NCBI GenBank assembly: GCA_024698705.1
Contig: JAILQX010000044.1
Coordinates: 22,828 to 86,827, forward strand
Length of the DNA stretch: 64,000 bases
Source: Lachnospiraceae bacterium
GTDB lineage: Bacteria; Bacillota; Clostridia; Lachnospirales; Lachnospiraceae
Reading direction: 5' to 3'
Below, piece after piece: positions 1 to 8,140 of the stretch. Position 1 is the stretch's first letter; each line of letters begins with the position of its first letter. The notes under the pieces were generated by a model. The model saw nothing but the letters and a program-made list of their open reading frames with translations. It searched no databases and was not told the origin of the DNA. A program made the translations under genes and the position numbers.

Positions 1-1149
1 GGCGCCTGCGTTATTAGCGATCATTGCGCGTTCGCTGTTGCTTATATTTACGTCATTGTCAGTTCTTATCATCACTACCCGGTAACCTCTGGACAGCAGG
101 ATATCACGCAGCTTCAGTGAAACACGGAGATTGAGTTCGTACTCGGTAAGACCGCTCGATACACCGGTGGTACCTCCGGTCACCTTGGCTTTTGTGGTCG
201 TTGCGCCGGGGCCTATCGGTTCCTGTTCATTGTTTCCTTTGCGCTGATGACCTGCATCTATGGCTACGATCTTTCCGTCGCCTGTGTTTGATGCGGCAGC
301 TGTATCTGCAGCCGGTTCATTTGTATTTTCCGGGTTAGCGGTCTGTTCTTCGATCAGCTCCGCAAGTGTATCCATTGTGATCCGGTCCTTATGGGTCCTG
401 TCACAATAATATTTGTTCTTTACATCGCCGTTCGTGCAGACGAGGGTGTATTGATAAGATGAATCACGGAGCTTATCGCAAAATGCAATGAGTTGTGTGG
501 CTTCTGATTCTGTCATTTTCCGGTTTTCGTCAATGACAACATTTAACATGAGATGAGTGTCATTCTCCGCAAGATATTTTTCAATATCGTCCCGGGTGTA
601 AGCACGGGAGACAGGCATATAGACAACGTCGTAGGAATCCAGAACAGATACCGGATTGTCGATGCGTATTTCTTCCAGTCCTTCCTCAAGCGCTTCGCAC
701 AGATAGAGTTTTGCAAAATCATCCGTGACTGTATTTTTGCCGCGGCTCAGGTATACACTGAAGTCTTCATTGAATTCATTGCTGTGACACACGGCCTCGA
801 ATACGGTGTCGTTGTCGGCCTTCGATACCGAGTTGATCTTTATGTCTTCGGTGGTAAAGGCAGTGCCGTATCTTGCGTTCAACGCCTCGACCATGACATC
901 AACAGCCGGCTCGGATTCATTTTTGGCGGCAGTCGGAGTAGTTGATGCGTTCTGAGCATCATTTGCTTTGTCTGTGTCACTTTGATCGGTGTTTTCCACT
1001 TTGTGCGCTGTTTCATTTGTAACAGACGTATCATCGGCTGAACCCGCTTTCACACAGGCACAAAGCACCGTGCACATTATCAAAAGCATGGTGCATATTA
1101 TGACAGTAAACCTGTTATACGGGATCGAACGGACGTTGTTTTGTTTCAT
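1..1149 (-). CDS. N-acetylmuramoyl-L-alanine amidase lipoprotein (partial, 3' end outside window)
   Basis: The minus strand is open from an ATG at 1149-1147 to the window edge, giving 383 codons without a stop. The first ~33 residues form a signal peptide ending in LCAC, a plausible lipobox, so the protein is probably anchored outside the membrane. A Thr/Asn/Asp-rich linker and a ~200-residue region I do not recognise follow. The last ~95 visible residues match the start of Amidase_3: VAIDAGHQ (His as zinc ligand), then [10 protein letters not shown] and RTDNDV, and the helix [10 protein letters not shown] at the edge. Amidase_3 enzymes cut the bond between MurNAc and the stem peptide in peptidoglycan. 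The rest of the catalytic domain, with the second His and the Glu, lies outside the window. A GAAAGGA site precedes the start. Family call is firm; role of the middle region is unknown. Confidence 0.85.
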   Translation of the reverse strand, partial: MKQNNVRSIPYNRFTVIICTMLLIMCTVLCACVKAGSADDTSVTNETAHKVENTDQSDTDKANDAQNASTTPTAAKNESEPAVDVMVEALNARYGTAFTTEDIKINSVSKADNDTVFEAVCHSNEFNEDFSVYLSRGKNTVTDDFAKLYLCEALEEGLEEIRIDNPVSVLDSYDVVYMPVSRAYTRDDIEKYLAENDTHLMLNVVIDENRKMTESEATQLIAFCDKLRDSSYQYTLVCTNGDVKNKYYCDRTHKDRITMDTLAELIEEQTANPENTNEPAADTAAASNTGDGKIVAIDAGHQRKGNNEQEPIGPGATTTKAKVTGGTTGVSSGLTEYELNLRVSLKLRDILLSRGYRVVMIRTDNDVNISNSERAMIANNAGA

Positions 1150-1268
1150 GTGTTTTGGTCCTTTCATTCATTTCAGATAATATCATATTTGGCGCCGTAC
1201 AACAAACCGGGTATCATTTGGCAAGTCGGTGTGGTATACTTGTGTGAGGTTTCCGAAAGGAGTCGGAC

Positions 1269-1799
1269 ATGAGAAAAGTATTAAAATGCAAGTACTGCAA
1301 CAAGAAGATCATGAGCTACGATTATCCGGTCCTTCAGGTCAGATACGGCAATCCGATCAGACGCTGTAAGAAATGCAACGCGGAGTATCTGGATCCCAGA
1401 TATAAGGAGATGGGGATAGAAGGCATCAAGGACAGTGATTTCAGTAAGGCATCGTTCACGGTCATGACCGTAATAGGTGTCCTTATATTGGCGAGAGGCA
1501 TATATCTGTTTGGAACTGAGCCGCTGGGGGCGAAGGAACTGAAACTGGTGATGCCGTTATTCTGGACGGGTGTAGGTATTTTCATGATCGTCGGCGGGAT
1601 ATTTGAACTTATAAGGATAAACAACGGAAGCAAACAGACCAAGTACTTAAGGATGTATGAAGAATCCTGCGAGAGACTTAAGGACGAGATATATGTTGAG
1701 AAGCTCTACAAACTCGGCTACGATCTGCCGGCAGGTTTTCTTAACAGGCCGGGCGGAGGCACCGCAGATGATGACGCTGATATATTTGCAGGACATTGA
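1269..1799 (+). CDS. Small membrane protein with N-terminal zinc ribbon
   Basis: 176 residues, not recognised as a named family. The N-terminus carries two Cys pairs, CKYC (about residues 7-10) and CKKC (about 33-36), spaced as in a zinc ribbon. Two hydrophobic segments follow (about residues 64-84 and 95-114), then a charged tail (residues 115-176) that should face the cytoplasm. It starts 8 bases after a GAAAGGAG ribosome site and is divergent from the amidase. The next gene, also a small membrane protein, starts 65 bases downstream, so the two may share a transcript. Function cannot be stated. Confidence 0.75.
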   Translation: MRKVLKCKYCNKKIMSYDYPVLQVRYGNPIRRCKKCNAEYLDPRYKEMGIEGIKDSDFSKASFTVMTVIGVLILARGIYLFGTEPLGAKELKLVMPLFWTGVGIFMIVGGIFELIRINNGSKQTKYLRMYEESCERLKDEIYVEKLYKLGYDLPAGFLNRPGGGTADDDADIFAGH

Positions 1800-1864
1800 C
1801 GCAAGTTATACTGAAAAAAATACCGGCGATGACATAAAGGATATTGACATAAAGGAGATATGAC

Positions 1865-2455
1865 ATGAAAGAACGTACGACAAAAATACTGGGTGCAATA
1901 TTGCTTGTATTTTTTATCGGATATTTATCCGTGACAGGAATTATGGACCTTACCAATAAAAAGGACCTTATAACGATCAAAGCGGACGCGGCGGTCAAAG
2001 TGCTTGAGGTTGAACACAGTATCAACGGTCTCATCCCGATGGGGAAGGATCATTATTATGCGGCAGTTGATGAAAAAGGGGAAATGTATCTCTTGAAGGC
2101 ATCAAAGTCGTGGTATAAAAAGAACTTTGATCCGGCAACCTATGAAGCGCGGGGTGATGTCACTGTTACGGCGCTCAACAAGCGGATCGATGATTACGAG
2201 ATCCGAGAAGAGATAGAGGACAGGATCGCTAAGATGGAAGGCATTACCCGGGGACAGGATGCGGGTTATTGCATAATGCTTGATTACAAGATCAATGCGA
2301 TCATAAAACTGGCTGTTGTCATTTCCGCACTCATATTGACGATAATGGTCATTTATATCAAAAAGAAAAACGGAGAAGTTGGCAAAGGCTTCATGACATT
2401 TGTTGTGATAACAGCATTTATTTTCGGTATATGTATCCTGATGGTTATTGAGTGA
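1865..2455 (+). CDS. Hypothetical membrane protein with extracytoplasmic domain
   Basis: 196 residues with one hydrophobic segment at residues 8-28, a soluble middle of about 110 residues, and two more hydrophobic segments near residues 148-166 and 175-195. This suggests three membrane spans with the middle domain outside the cell. The middle holds the phrase YAAVDEKGEMYLLKASKSW, which looks like a small beta-rich domain; I cannot assign it to a named family with confidence. The ribosome site AAAGGAG lies just before the start, inside a short direct repeat (GACATAAAGGA at about 1833 and 1848). It ends 33 bases before the dehydrogenase gene. Confidence 0.7.
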   Translation: MKERTTKILGAILLVFFIGYLSVTGIMDLTNKKDLITIKADAAVKVLEVEHSINGLIPMGKDHYYAAVDEKGEMYLLKASKSWYKKNFDPATYEARGDVTVTALNKRIDDYEIREEIEDRIAKMEGITRGQDAGYCIMLDYKINAIIKLAVVISALILTIMVIYIKKKNGEVGKGFMTFVVITAFIFGICILMVIE

Positions 2456-2488
2456 TGACCGCATACAAACCGGGTGAAAGGATAGGAT

Positions 2489-3547
2489 ATGAATCAGCAT
2501 TCAAGATTTAATCTTCCCCTTTGTCTTGTGGTGGAAGAGGATGTATTTGGAAATGTGGACGAAGCAGTGCAGAGATATCTGCCCGAGATCAGGGGACAGA
2601 AGGCACTTATCATAACGGAGAAATTTCTTCATGACCTGTACGGTGATATAGTAGAGGAAATAGGAAATGATTTCGGAGGAGCCGAGGTTCTCGAAGTTGT
2701 AAATGCGGACTTCGATGAGGCTGTCGGTATGGCAAAGAAGATCTGCATCGACAATATAAAAGTCGTCATCGGCTTTGGAGGAGGACGTGTTCTTGATGTG
2801 GCAAAATATGCCGCATTTATAGGAAAGGCCGTCTATATCTGTCTGCCCACCAACCTTAGCAATGATTCGTTAGCCTCACCGTTTTCCGTACTGGGAACGG
2901 TCGGAAGCAACAGAAAGACTCTTGCCTGTAAGATACCGACCGCGATACTCGTGGATACGACGATGATACAGAAGGCACCTGTAACACAGACCATAGGCGG
3001 CATAGGCGATACCATTGCCAAATATACCGCTGTTTACGACTGGTCGCTTGCGGCAGAGGCTGAAGGCAAGCCCGTGGATGATTTTGCTTATTCGATCGCA
3101 TGGATGTGTTACGACAGTGTGGCTCATTGTGACGAGAAATCCCTTACGAGCAAGAATTTCTTACGGATACTTGCAAGAGCACTTGTCATGGGCGGACTTG
3201 CGATGGAGATAGCGGGTTCATCGAGACCCTGCAGCGGCAGTGAGCATCTGTTCTGTCATGCGCTTGAAGAGTATTATCCGCAGATAAAGATATCCCACGG
3301 ATATGCGGTGGCACTCGGAAGCGTCGGTGCAGCCAATTTCCAGGGAAGAGATGACAGGAAAATGATAGAGGTATGCAAGACCTACGGACTTGATCTGAAT
3401 CCCGCGACCTACGGTATAGATAAGGATCTGTTTGCCGAGATCTGGTCAAGGGCGGCTTCCACAAGACCGGACAGGGTTACGATACTCAACAAGACGGACC
3501 TGAACCGCAAATGGCTGGATGAGATCTATGACCGCATGGCTGAGTAA
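2489..3547 (+). CDS. Glycerol-1-phosphate dehydrogenase-like, iron/zinc alcohol dehydrogenase fold
   Basis: 352 residues. The NAD-binding part has GFGGGRVLDVAKYAA (about residues 96-110), and PTNLSNDSLASP (about 120-131) corresponds to the PTxxSxDxxxSP signature of sn-glycerol-1-phosphate dehydrogenases (EgsA/AraM) and 2-deoxy-scyllo-inosose synthase relatives. Metal ligands are visible: an Asp in the IGDTIAKYTAVYDW region, His in SGSEHLFCHALEE, and His in ISHGYAVALGS. The family reduces dihydroxyacetone phosphate to sn-glycerol-1-phosphate with NAD(P)H; in bacteria this feeds unusual phosphoglycerol lipids or wall polymers. The exact substrate is not certain. A GAAAGGAT site precedes the start. 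It ends 150 bases before argG, which has its own promoter. Confidence 0.8.
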   Translation: MNQHSRFNLPLCLVVEEDVFGNVDEAVQRYLPEIRGQKALIITEKFLHDLYGDIVEEIGNDFGGAEVLEVVNADFDEAVGMAKKICIDNIKVVIGFGGGRVLDVAKYAAFIGKAVYICLPTNLSNDSLASPFSVLGTVGSNRKTLACKIPTAILVDTTMIQKAPVTQTIGGIGDTIAKYTAVYDWSLAAEAEGKPVDDFAYSIAWMCYDSVAHCDEKSLTSKNFLRILARALVMGGLAMEIAGSSRPCSGSEHLFCHALEEYYPQIKISHGYAVALGSVGAANFQGRDDRKMIEVCKTYGLDLNPATYGIDKDLFAEIWSRAASTRPDRVTILNKTDLNRKWLDEIYDRMAE

Positions 3548-3620
3548 GGGTTATGATCGGATGGTCCGGTGAGGAGGGCGCGAAGTCCGAAGATATTTCA
3601 ATATATGCGAAAATTCATAC

Positions 3621-3655
3621 TTGAATAATATATATTCGAGTTGTATATTATACAA
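3621..3655 (+). promoter_or_regulatory. argG promoter overlapping a perfect palindrome (candidate ArgR operator)
   Basis: TTGAAT (3621-3626) and TATATT (3644-3649) are 17 bases apart, a near-consensus sigma-A promoter. The -10 lies inside TTGTATATTATACAA (3641-3655), a 7+1+7 perfect inverted repeat. Arginine genes in Firmicutes are usually repressed by ArgR at AT-rich palindromes, so this is a reasonable operator candidate, but it does not fit the usual 18-base ARG box exactly. Confidence 0.6.
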
Positions 3656-3696
3656 AGAAAAATGAATGTTGATAATGCATTTAGGAGGATTATACA

Positions 3697-4923
3697 ATGG
3701 CTAAAGAAAAGGTTGTTTTGGCTTATTCGGGAGGACTTGATACTACAGCTATCATTCCCTGGCTCAAGGAGACATACGGTTATGATGTAGTATGCTGCTG
3801 TGTGGACGTAGGACAGGAAAGCGAGCTTGAGGGACTTGATGAGAGAGCAAGATATTCGGGAGCCGAGAAGCTTTATATAGAGGATGTTGTGGATGAACTC
3901 TGTGATGAGTACATCATGCCTACGGTTAAGGCAAATGCGGTATATGAGAACAAATATCTTCTCGGAACAAGCTTTGCAAGACCGCTCATAGCAAAGAAAC
4001 TTGTTGAGGTTGCCCGTAAGGAAGGTGCAGTTGCGATCTGCCACGGAGCTACAGGTAAGGGTAACGACCAGCTCAGATTTGAACTTTCAATAAAGGCCCT
4101 TGCGCCCGACATTAAGGTAATAGCAACATGGAGACAGCCTGAATGGACAATGCAGTCACGTGAGGATGAGATCGAATTCTGCAAGAAGCATGGTATCGAT
4201 CTTCCTTTCGATGCAAGTCATTCTTACAGCCGTGACAGAAATATATGGCATATCAGTCACGAAGGTCTTGAACTTGAAAGCCCTTCACAGGCACCCAATT
4301 ATGACGATCTTCTCGTACTCAGCGTAACACCTCAGAATGCACCTGACGAAGCAGAGGACCTTGAACTTGAGTTTGAAGCAGGTATTCCGGTAGCCATAAA
4401 CGGACGCCGCATGAAGACCAGCGATATCATCAGAGAGCTTAACCGTCTCGGCGGTAAGCACGGGATCGGTATCATCGATATAGTTGAGAACCGTGTCGTT
4501 GGTATGAAGTCACGTGGTGTATATGAGACACCCGGCGGAACCATCCTTATGGAAGCACATACTCAGCTTGAGGAGATCTGCCTCGATCGTGAGACACTTG
4601 CCTACAAGAAACTGGTCGCAACAAAGTTTGCGGATCTTGTATACGAAGGCAAATGGTTCACACCTTTGAGAGAGAGCCTTTCAGCATTTGTTGATAAGAC
4701 ACAGGAGACAGTAACCGGTACATGCAAGATGAAGCTCTACAAGGGCAATATCATCAAGCAGGGTACTACTTCACCTTATTCGCTCTACTCAGAGAGCCTT
4801 GCATCATTTACAACAGGCGACCTGTACGATCATAAGGATGCATCAGGCTTCATCAATCTCTTCGGACTTTCAATGAAGGTCAGAGCGATGATGAAACAGA
4901 ATGTTGAAAAGAACAGCAAATGA
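3697..4923 (+). CDS. argG: Argininosuccinate synthase
   Basis: 408 residues, the usual length. It joins citrulline and aspartate using ATP to make argininosuccinate, the next-to-last step of arginine synthesis, in the cytosol. The ATP pyrophosphatase loop AYSGGLDTT is at residues 9-17, followed by the family blocks ATGKGNDQLRFE and SYSRDRNIWHISHEG, which bind aspartate and citrulline. A GGAGG site stands 9 bases before the ATG. argH is not in this window. The gene is flanked by its own promoter upstream and by an intrinsic terminator downstream, so it appears to be transcribed alone. Confidence 0.97.
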   Translation: MAKEKVVLAYSGGLDTTAIIPWLKETYGYDVVCCCVDVGQESELEGLDERARYSGAEKLYIEDVVDELCDEYIMPTVKANAVYENKYLLGTSFARPLIAKKLVEVARKEGAVAICHGATGKGNDQLRFELSIKALAPDIKVIATWRQPEWTMQSREDEIEFCKKHGIDLPFDASHSYSRDRNIWHISHEGLELESPSQAPNYDDLLVLSVTPQNAPDEAEDLELEFEAGIPVAINGRRMKTSDIIRELNRLGGKHGIGIIDIVENRVVGMKSRGVYETPGGTILMEAHTQLEEICLDRETLAYKKLVATKFADLVYEGKWFTPLRESLSAFVDKTQETVTGTCKMKLYKGNIIKQGTTSPYSLYSESLASFTTGDLYDHKDASGFINLFGLSMKVRAMMKQNVEKNSK

Positions 4924-4934
4924 TCAAGAAAAAC

Positions 4935-4971
4935 AAAAGTCTTCCGGTTTATATGCCGGAAGGCTTTTTTT
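4935..4971. terminator. Intrinsic terminator, probably bidirectional
   Basis: AGTCTTCCGG (4938-4947) pairs with CCGGAAGGCT (4956-4965), with one G-U pair, followed by seven T. The A run on the left side would give a U run on the opposite strand, so it can also end the minus-strand ATPase gene. Confidence 0.85.
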
Positions 4972-4993
4972 ATGTGTTGATATACAATACATC

Positions 4994-6481
4994 TCAGTCG
5001 ATCAGGGCGTGAACCGCTGTGGCATCATATGTGACCTTCTTAACGTGGTCGGCTTCAATACGATAGAGAGCATTTGCCGCTATATGCTCGGCCACCTGCT
5101 CAACATCTCTGATACCTGATGCGGAAGAGCAGAGCTCGATGACAGCGTCCAGTCCGTCTTCGGTGATCTCTATTTCTTCGGGATCCATACTCATGCGCTT
5201 AAGTATCTTGGGCAATGCAAATCTTTGGAAGATTATCTTCTTTTCTTCGGGAGAATAATCAGGTATCTCAATGACTGCAAATCTTGACATTATGGGTGCG
5301 CTGATCTTGTCTTTTTCATTGGCGGTGGCTATCGGGTAGACGCCGTCTGTGGGGATCATGCATTCCATGTAATTATCCGTGAAACCGAGATTATCGAGAA
5401 GGGTGAGGAGAACATCGGCGGGATTGCCGTTTCCTTTGCCTTCATTGGCTTTGTCAAGCTCATTTATTATAAATACGAGTTTGGATTCGCCTGCGGATGC
5501 AAATGCTTCCATGATGATGCCGGGTTTTGCGTTTGCATATACACGTGATGAGCCGGTTAACTGCTCAGGGTCATTGATCGAACTCATATCGAGAGAAGTC
5601 CAGGGAAGCCTGAGTATCCTTGCTACGGCATACGCGACCTGGGATTTACCCGTTCCGGCAGGTCCCACGATCAACAGTCCGTAAGCCGGAAGGGTGTGAG
5701 TCCTGTTTATCTGGATTATGGTCTCGATTATACGCTGCTTTACCTTTTCCATTCCGTATAATTCTTCGTCAAGTATCGCTCTGGCCCTTACGGGATCTAT
5801 GGATTCAAAATAATTGTTCTGCCATCTTATGCCGAGCATTATGGAAAGGGCACGCTGGGCGTGTCTGCGCTCCTCGGGGCTTACTTCATTGGATTTGGCT
5901 ACCGAGAGATTCCTTCTTGCCCAGAGGCGGATATTGTCGGGCAGTGTATTGCCGGCACATGAGAGAAAATCGGTTATGCTCTGGATGCTTGTCAGTTTCA
6001 TTGCATCGCCTGTTTCTTCTTTGTCATCTTCATCGATCTGTTCCTCGCTAGGGGGATCGGAAGCAAGAAGTCTCTGGATCATATACTGGAGGAAACCGTT
6101 TTCGGAAGAGAGCTTTGTACTGTCTCCGAAGGCCTGTTCCCTGATCTTGTACACGGCATATCCTTCGGGTGTATCCGCTCCGGATAATCTTACCTTTATG
6201 TGGTTTTCACCAAGCCATTTGAGCAGGCTCGTAAAACGGGAATCTATGGTAAGGATATCCGCACTGATCTTGGATCCCTTACCCTGAAATTCGAATGATG
6301 TACGTTTGATGGGATTCAGAAACATACCGCCCGTATGATGCTTGAATTCCTTACTTGAATTGTCTAAGACCATGATCGGTCTTTCGACCGTAGCCTCACC
6401 GTTTGATGAACGGAAAGTGGTATATGTGCATACGGCCGGTGCGCCGTCTGTTTTTTTGTCATTAAAATCAAATACCGGCAT
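4994..6481 (-). CDS. Lon-like AAA+ ATPase without protease domain
   Basis: 495 residues from the ATG at 6481, chosen because AGGAG lies 6 bases upstream; an in-frame ATG at 6520 lacks a site. Residues ~1-190 form a domain I do not recognise. From ~residue 235 the sequence follows the Lon ATPase module: LDEELYGMEKVKQRI, Walker A GPAGTGKS, pore-loop area, sensor 1 (ATANE), an Arg-finger region (MSRF) and sensor 2 (GIRDVEQ). The protein then ends, so the Lon peptidase domain with its Ser-Lys pair is absent. The Walker B region reads LVFIINELDKAN where Lon has LLDEIDK: the magnesium-coordinating Asp is Asn while the catalytic Glu is kept. Such a protein may remodel other proteins or act with reduced turnover. 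It follows the MATE gene on the same strand after 91 bases. Confidence 0.85.
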   Translation of the reverse strand: MPVFDFNDKKTDGAPAVCTYTTFRSSNGEATVERPIMVLDNSSKEFKHHTGGMFLNPIKRTSFEFQGKGSKISADILTIDSRFTSLLKWLGENHIKVRLSGADTPEGYAVYKIREQAFGDSTKLSSENGFLQYMIQRLLASDPPSEEQIDEDDKEETGDAMKLTSIQSITDFLSCAGNTLPDNIRLWARRNLSVAKSNEVSPEERRHAQRALSIMLGIRWQNNYFESIDPVRARAILDEELYGMEKVKQRIIETIIQINRTHTLPAYGLLIVGPAGTGKSQVAYAVARILRLPWTSLDMSSINDPEQLTGSSRVYANAKPGIIMEAFASAGESKLVFIINELDKANEGKGNGNPADVLLTLLDNLGFTDNYMECMIPTDGVYPIATANEKDKISAPIMSRFAVIEIPDYSPEEKKIIFQRFALPKILKRMSMDPEEIEITEDGLDAVIELCSSASGIRDVEQVAEHIAANALYRIEADHVKKVTYDATAVHALID

Positions 6482-6572
6482 ATTGTTCTCCTGTAGTGTA
6501 GTAGCATTCGCATGCTTCAAACACTAATATATCAAACAAAAGCCGGTGTTTCAATATGTATGATACCGCGGT

Positions 6573-7943
6573 TTACTCTGCGGTTTGGGATTGCTTCTTT
6601 ACGATCGCCTTTCCGACCCATTTCTTCTTCCACCAGTACCACATGACTATGAAGCCTCGGATACACTCGTCGGTCGCGGTGCCCGCGAAGACACCCGCAA
6701 CACCGAAGCCACAGGCAAGTCCCAGTGTGTAACCCACAGTTGCACCGAGACCCCACATGGTCAGCAGACCGACGATAAGAGGGAAAATGTATGCGCCCGC
6801 TGCCTTTAAACTGTTGACAAAAGTCATGTTAAGACAGCGGCCGAGTTCTATAAAGATATCAACAAACATGATGCCGCGGGCAAGGTCGATGATCGTTTCA
6901 TTCTGTGTGAAGATATGAAGCGTATAAGGGCATAGCAGCCAGTTTACGGCAGCCAGCCCGAGTGTAATGGGAAGTGAGGTGGACAATGTTTTAAAAACAC
7001 GCCTGTAGGCTGCATCTTCCTTGCCCGCGCCAACTAAATGACCCGTGATGATCTGTGTGGACATTGCGGAGGCATTTGAAAATACCATGGCGAATGATAT
7101 AAGGGAATTGCAGTACACCTTCGCATTGACCGAATCATCACCCATCAGGTTTATAAATGATAACAGTACCATCTGGTACAGGTTGTAGGAAAGATTCTCT
7201 CCGGCTGAGGGAAGCCCGATCTTTATCATCTGTCCGAGCAGTTCCTTCGGGAACGGATTCAGCAGAGCAAGTGAGAGCCTGCCTATCTTCAGTCGGTAGA
7301 AGAACATCAATCCAATTATAAGAACTATAACTCTTGCAAATACGGTTGAAATGCCGACACCCGCAACCCCCATGTTGAGGAATCTGAGAGGTCCGTACAG
7401 GAAGAGGTAGTTTCCTATGATATTGACGATGTTTACGATGAGGGAAACATACATGCCGAATTTTGTATGGCCGTTGCAGCGGAGTATCTGGAGGATAACA
7501 TTGTTGCAGGCCTGTATGAACATTCCGCCGCCTACGATGTTGATGTAGGTCATGGAATCATTGACCATTGAAACGGGAACATTGAGTGCTTTCATGATAA
7601 AACCTTTGCAGAGCACCAGCATACCGCTGAGGAATATGCCGAATACGAGATTGACGATGATCGCAAGGGTATAGATCTTGTTCATCTTGTCGTATTGCTT
7701 TGCACCAAGATATTGCGCAACGACAACGCTGGTGGCGGTGGCGATGATGTTGAACATGATGATCAGTAAAAACATGATCTGGTTGGCATTGCCTACCGCC
7801 CCGACAGCATTTTCGGAGTAATGACTCAGCATTACCGTATCGACGTTATTCAGTAATATATTCAGAAAAAGCTCGATGAACATCGGCCCCGCGATTATCA
7901 TAAGAGGAGTGTGTTCATCAATGACTCTGGTCTTATTTTCCAT
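6573..7943 (-). CDS. MATE family multidrug/sodium antiporter
   Basis: 456 residues with about 12 hydrophobic segments arranged as two similar halves, as in MatE-domain exporters. The N-terminal start PLMIIAGPMFIELFLNILLNNVDTVMLSHYSENAVGAVGNANQ carries the family pattern (P..ME...VDT....). MATE proteins export drugs or metabolites using sodium or proton gradients in the inner membrane; the substrate cannot be read from sequence. A GAGGACGG ribosome site lies before the ATG. It is divergent from the NAD(P)HX repair gene and probably co-transcribed with the Lon-like ATPase gene. A second, unlinked MATE gene is at 28962-30374. Confidence 0.9.
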   Translation of the reverse strand: MENKTRVIDEHTPLMIIAGPMFIELFLNILLNNVDTVMLSHYSENAVGAVGNANQIMFLLIIMFNIIATATSVVVAQYLGAKQYDKMNKIYTLAIIVNLVFGIFLSGMLVLCKGFIMKALNVPVSMVNDSMTYINIVGGGMFIQACNNVILQILRCNGHTKFGMYVSLIVNIVNIIGNYLFLYGPLRFLNMGVAGVGISTVFARVIVLIIGLMFFYRLKIGRLSLALLNPFPKELLGQMIKIGLPSAGENLSYNLYQMVLLSFINLMGDDSVNAKVYCNSLISFAMVFSNASAMSTQIITGHLVGAGKEDAAYRRVFKTLSTSLPITLGLAAVNWLLCPYTLHIFTQNETIIDLARGIMFVDIFIELGRCLNMTFVNSLKAAGAYIFPLIVGLLTMWGLGATVGYTLGLACGFGVAGVFAGTATDECIRGFIVMWYWWKKKWVGKAIVKKQSQTAE

Positions 7944-8053
7944 AAATCCGTCCTCTATTGAATAACAATACTATAATCTTTTATGAGGAAATTCAATTTT
8001 AATAATATGCAAAAATGATATAAATTTACGCCTTTTTCCTAATGGGATCGGAT

Positions 8054-8083
8054 TTTACCGCAGGTATAACTGTATGATATAAT
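8054..8083 (+). promoter_or_regulatory. Promoter for nnrE-nnrD
   Basis: TTTACC (8054-8059) and a perfect TATAAT (8078-8083) are 18 bases apart, 58 bases before the chosen start codon. Confidence 0.55.
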
Positions 8084-8140
8084 CATGTGTGGATGGCAGT
8101 GCCATGCATTATTTCAACCATACCTTTACGGAGGGATAAA

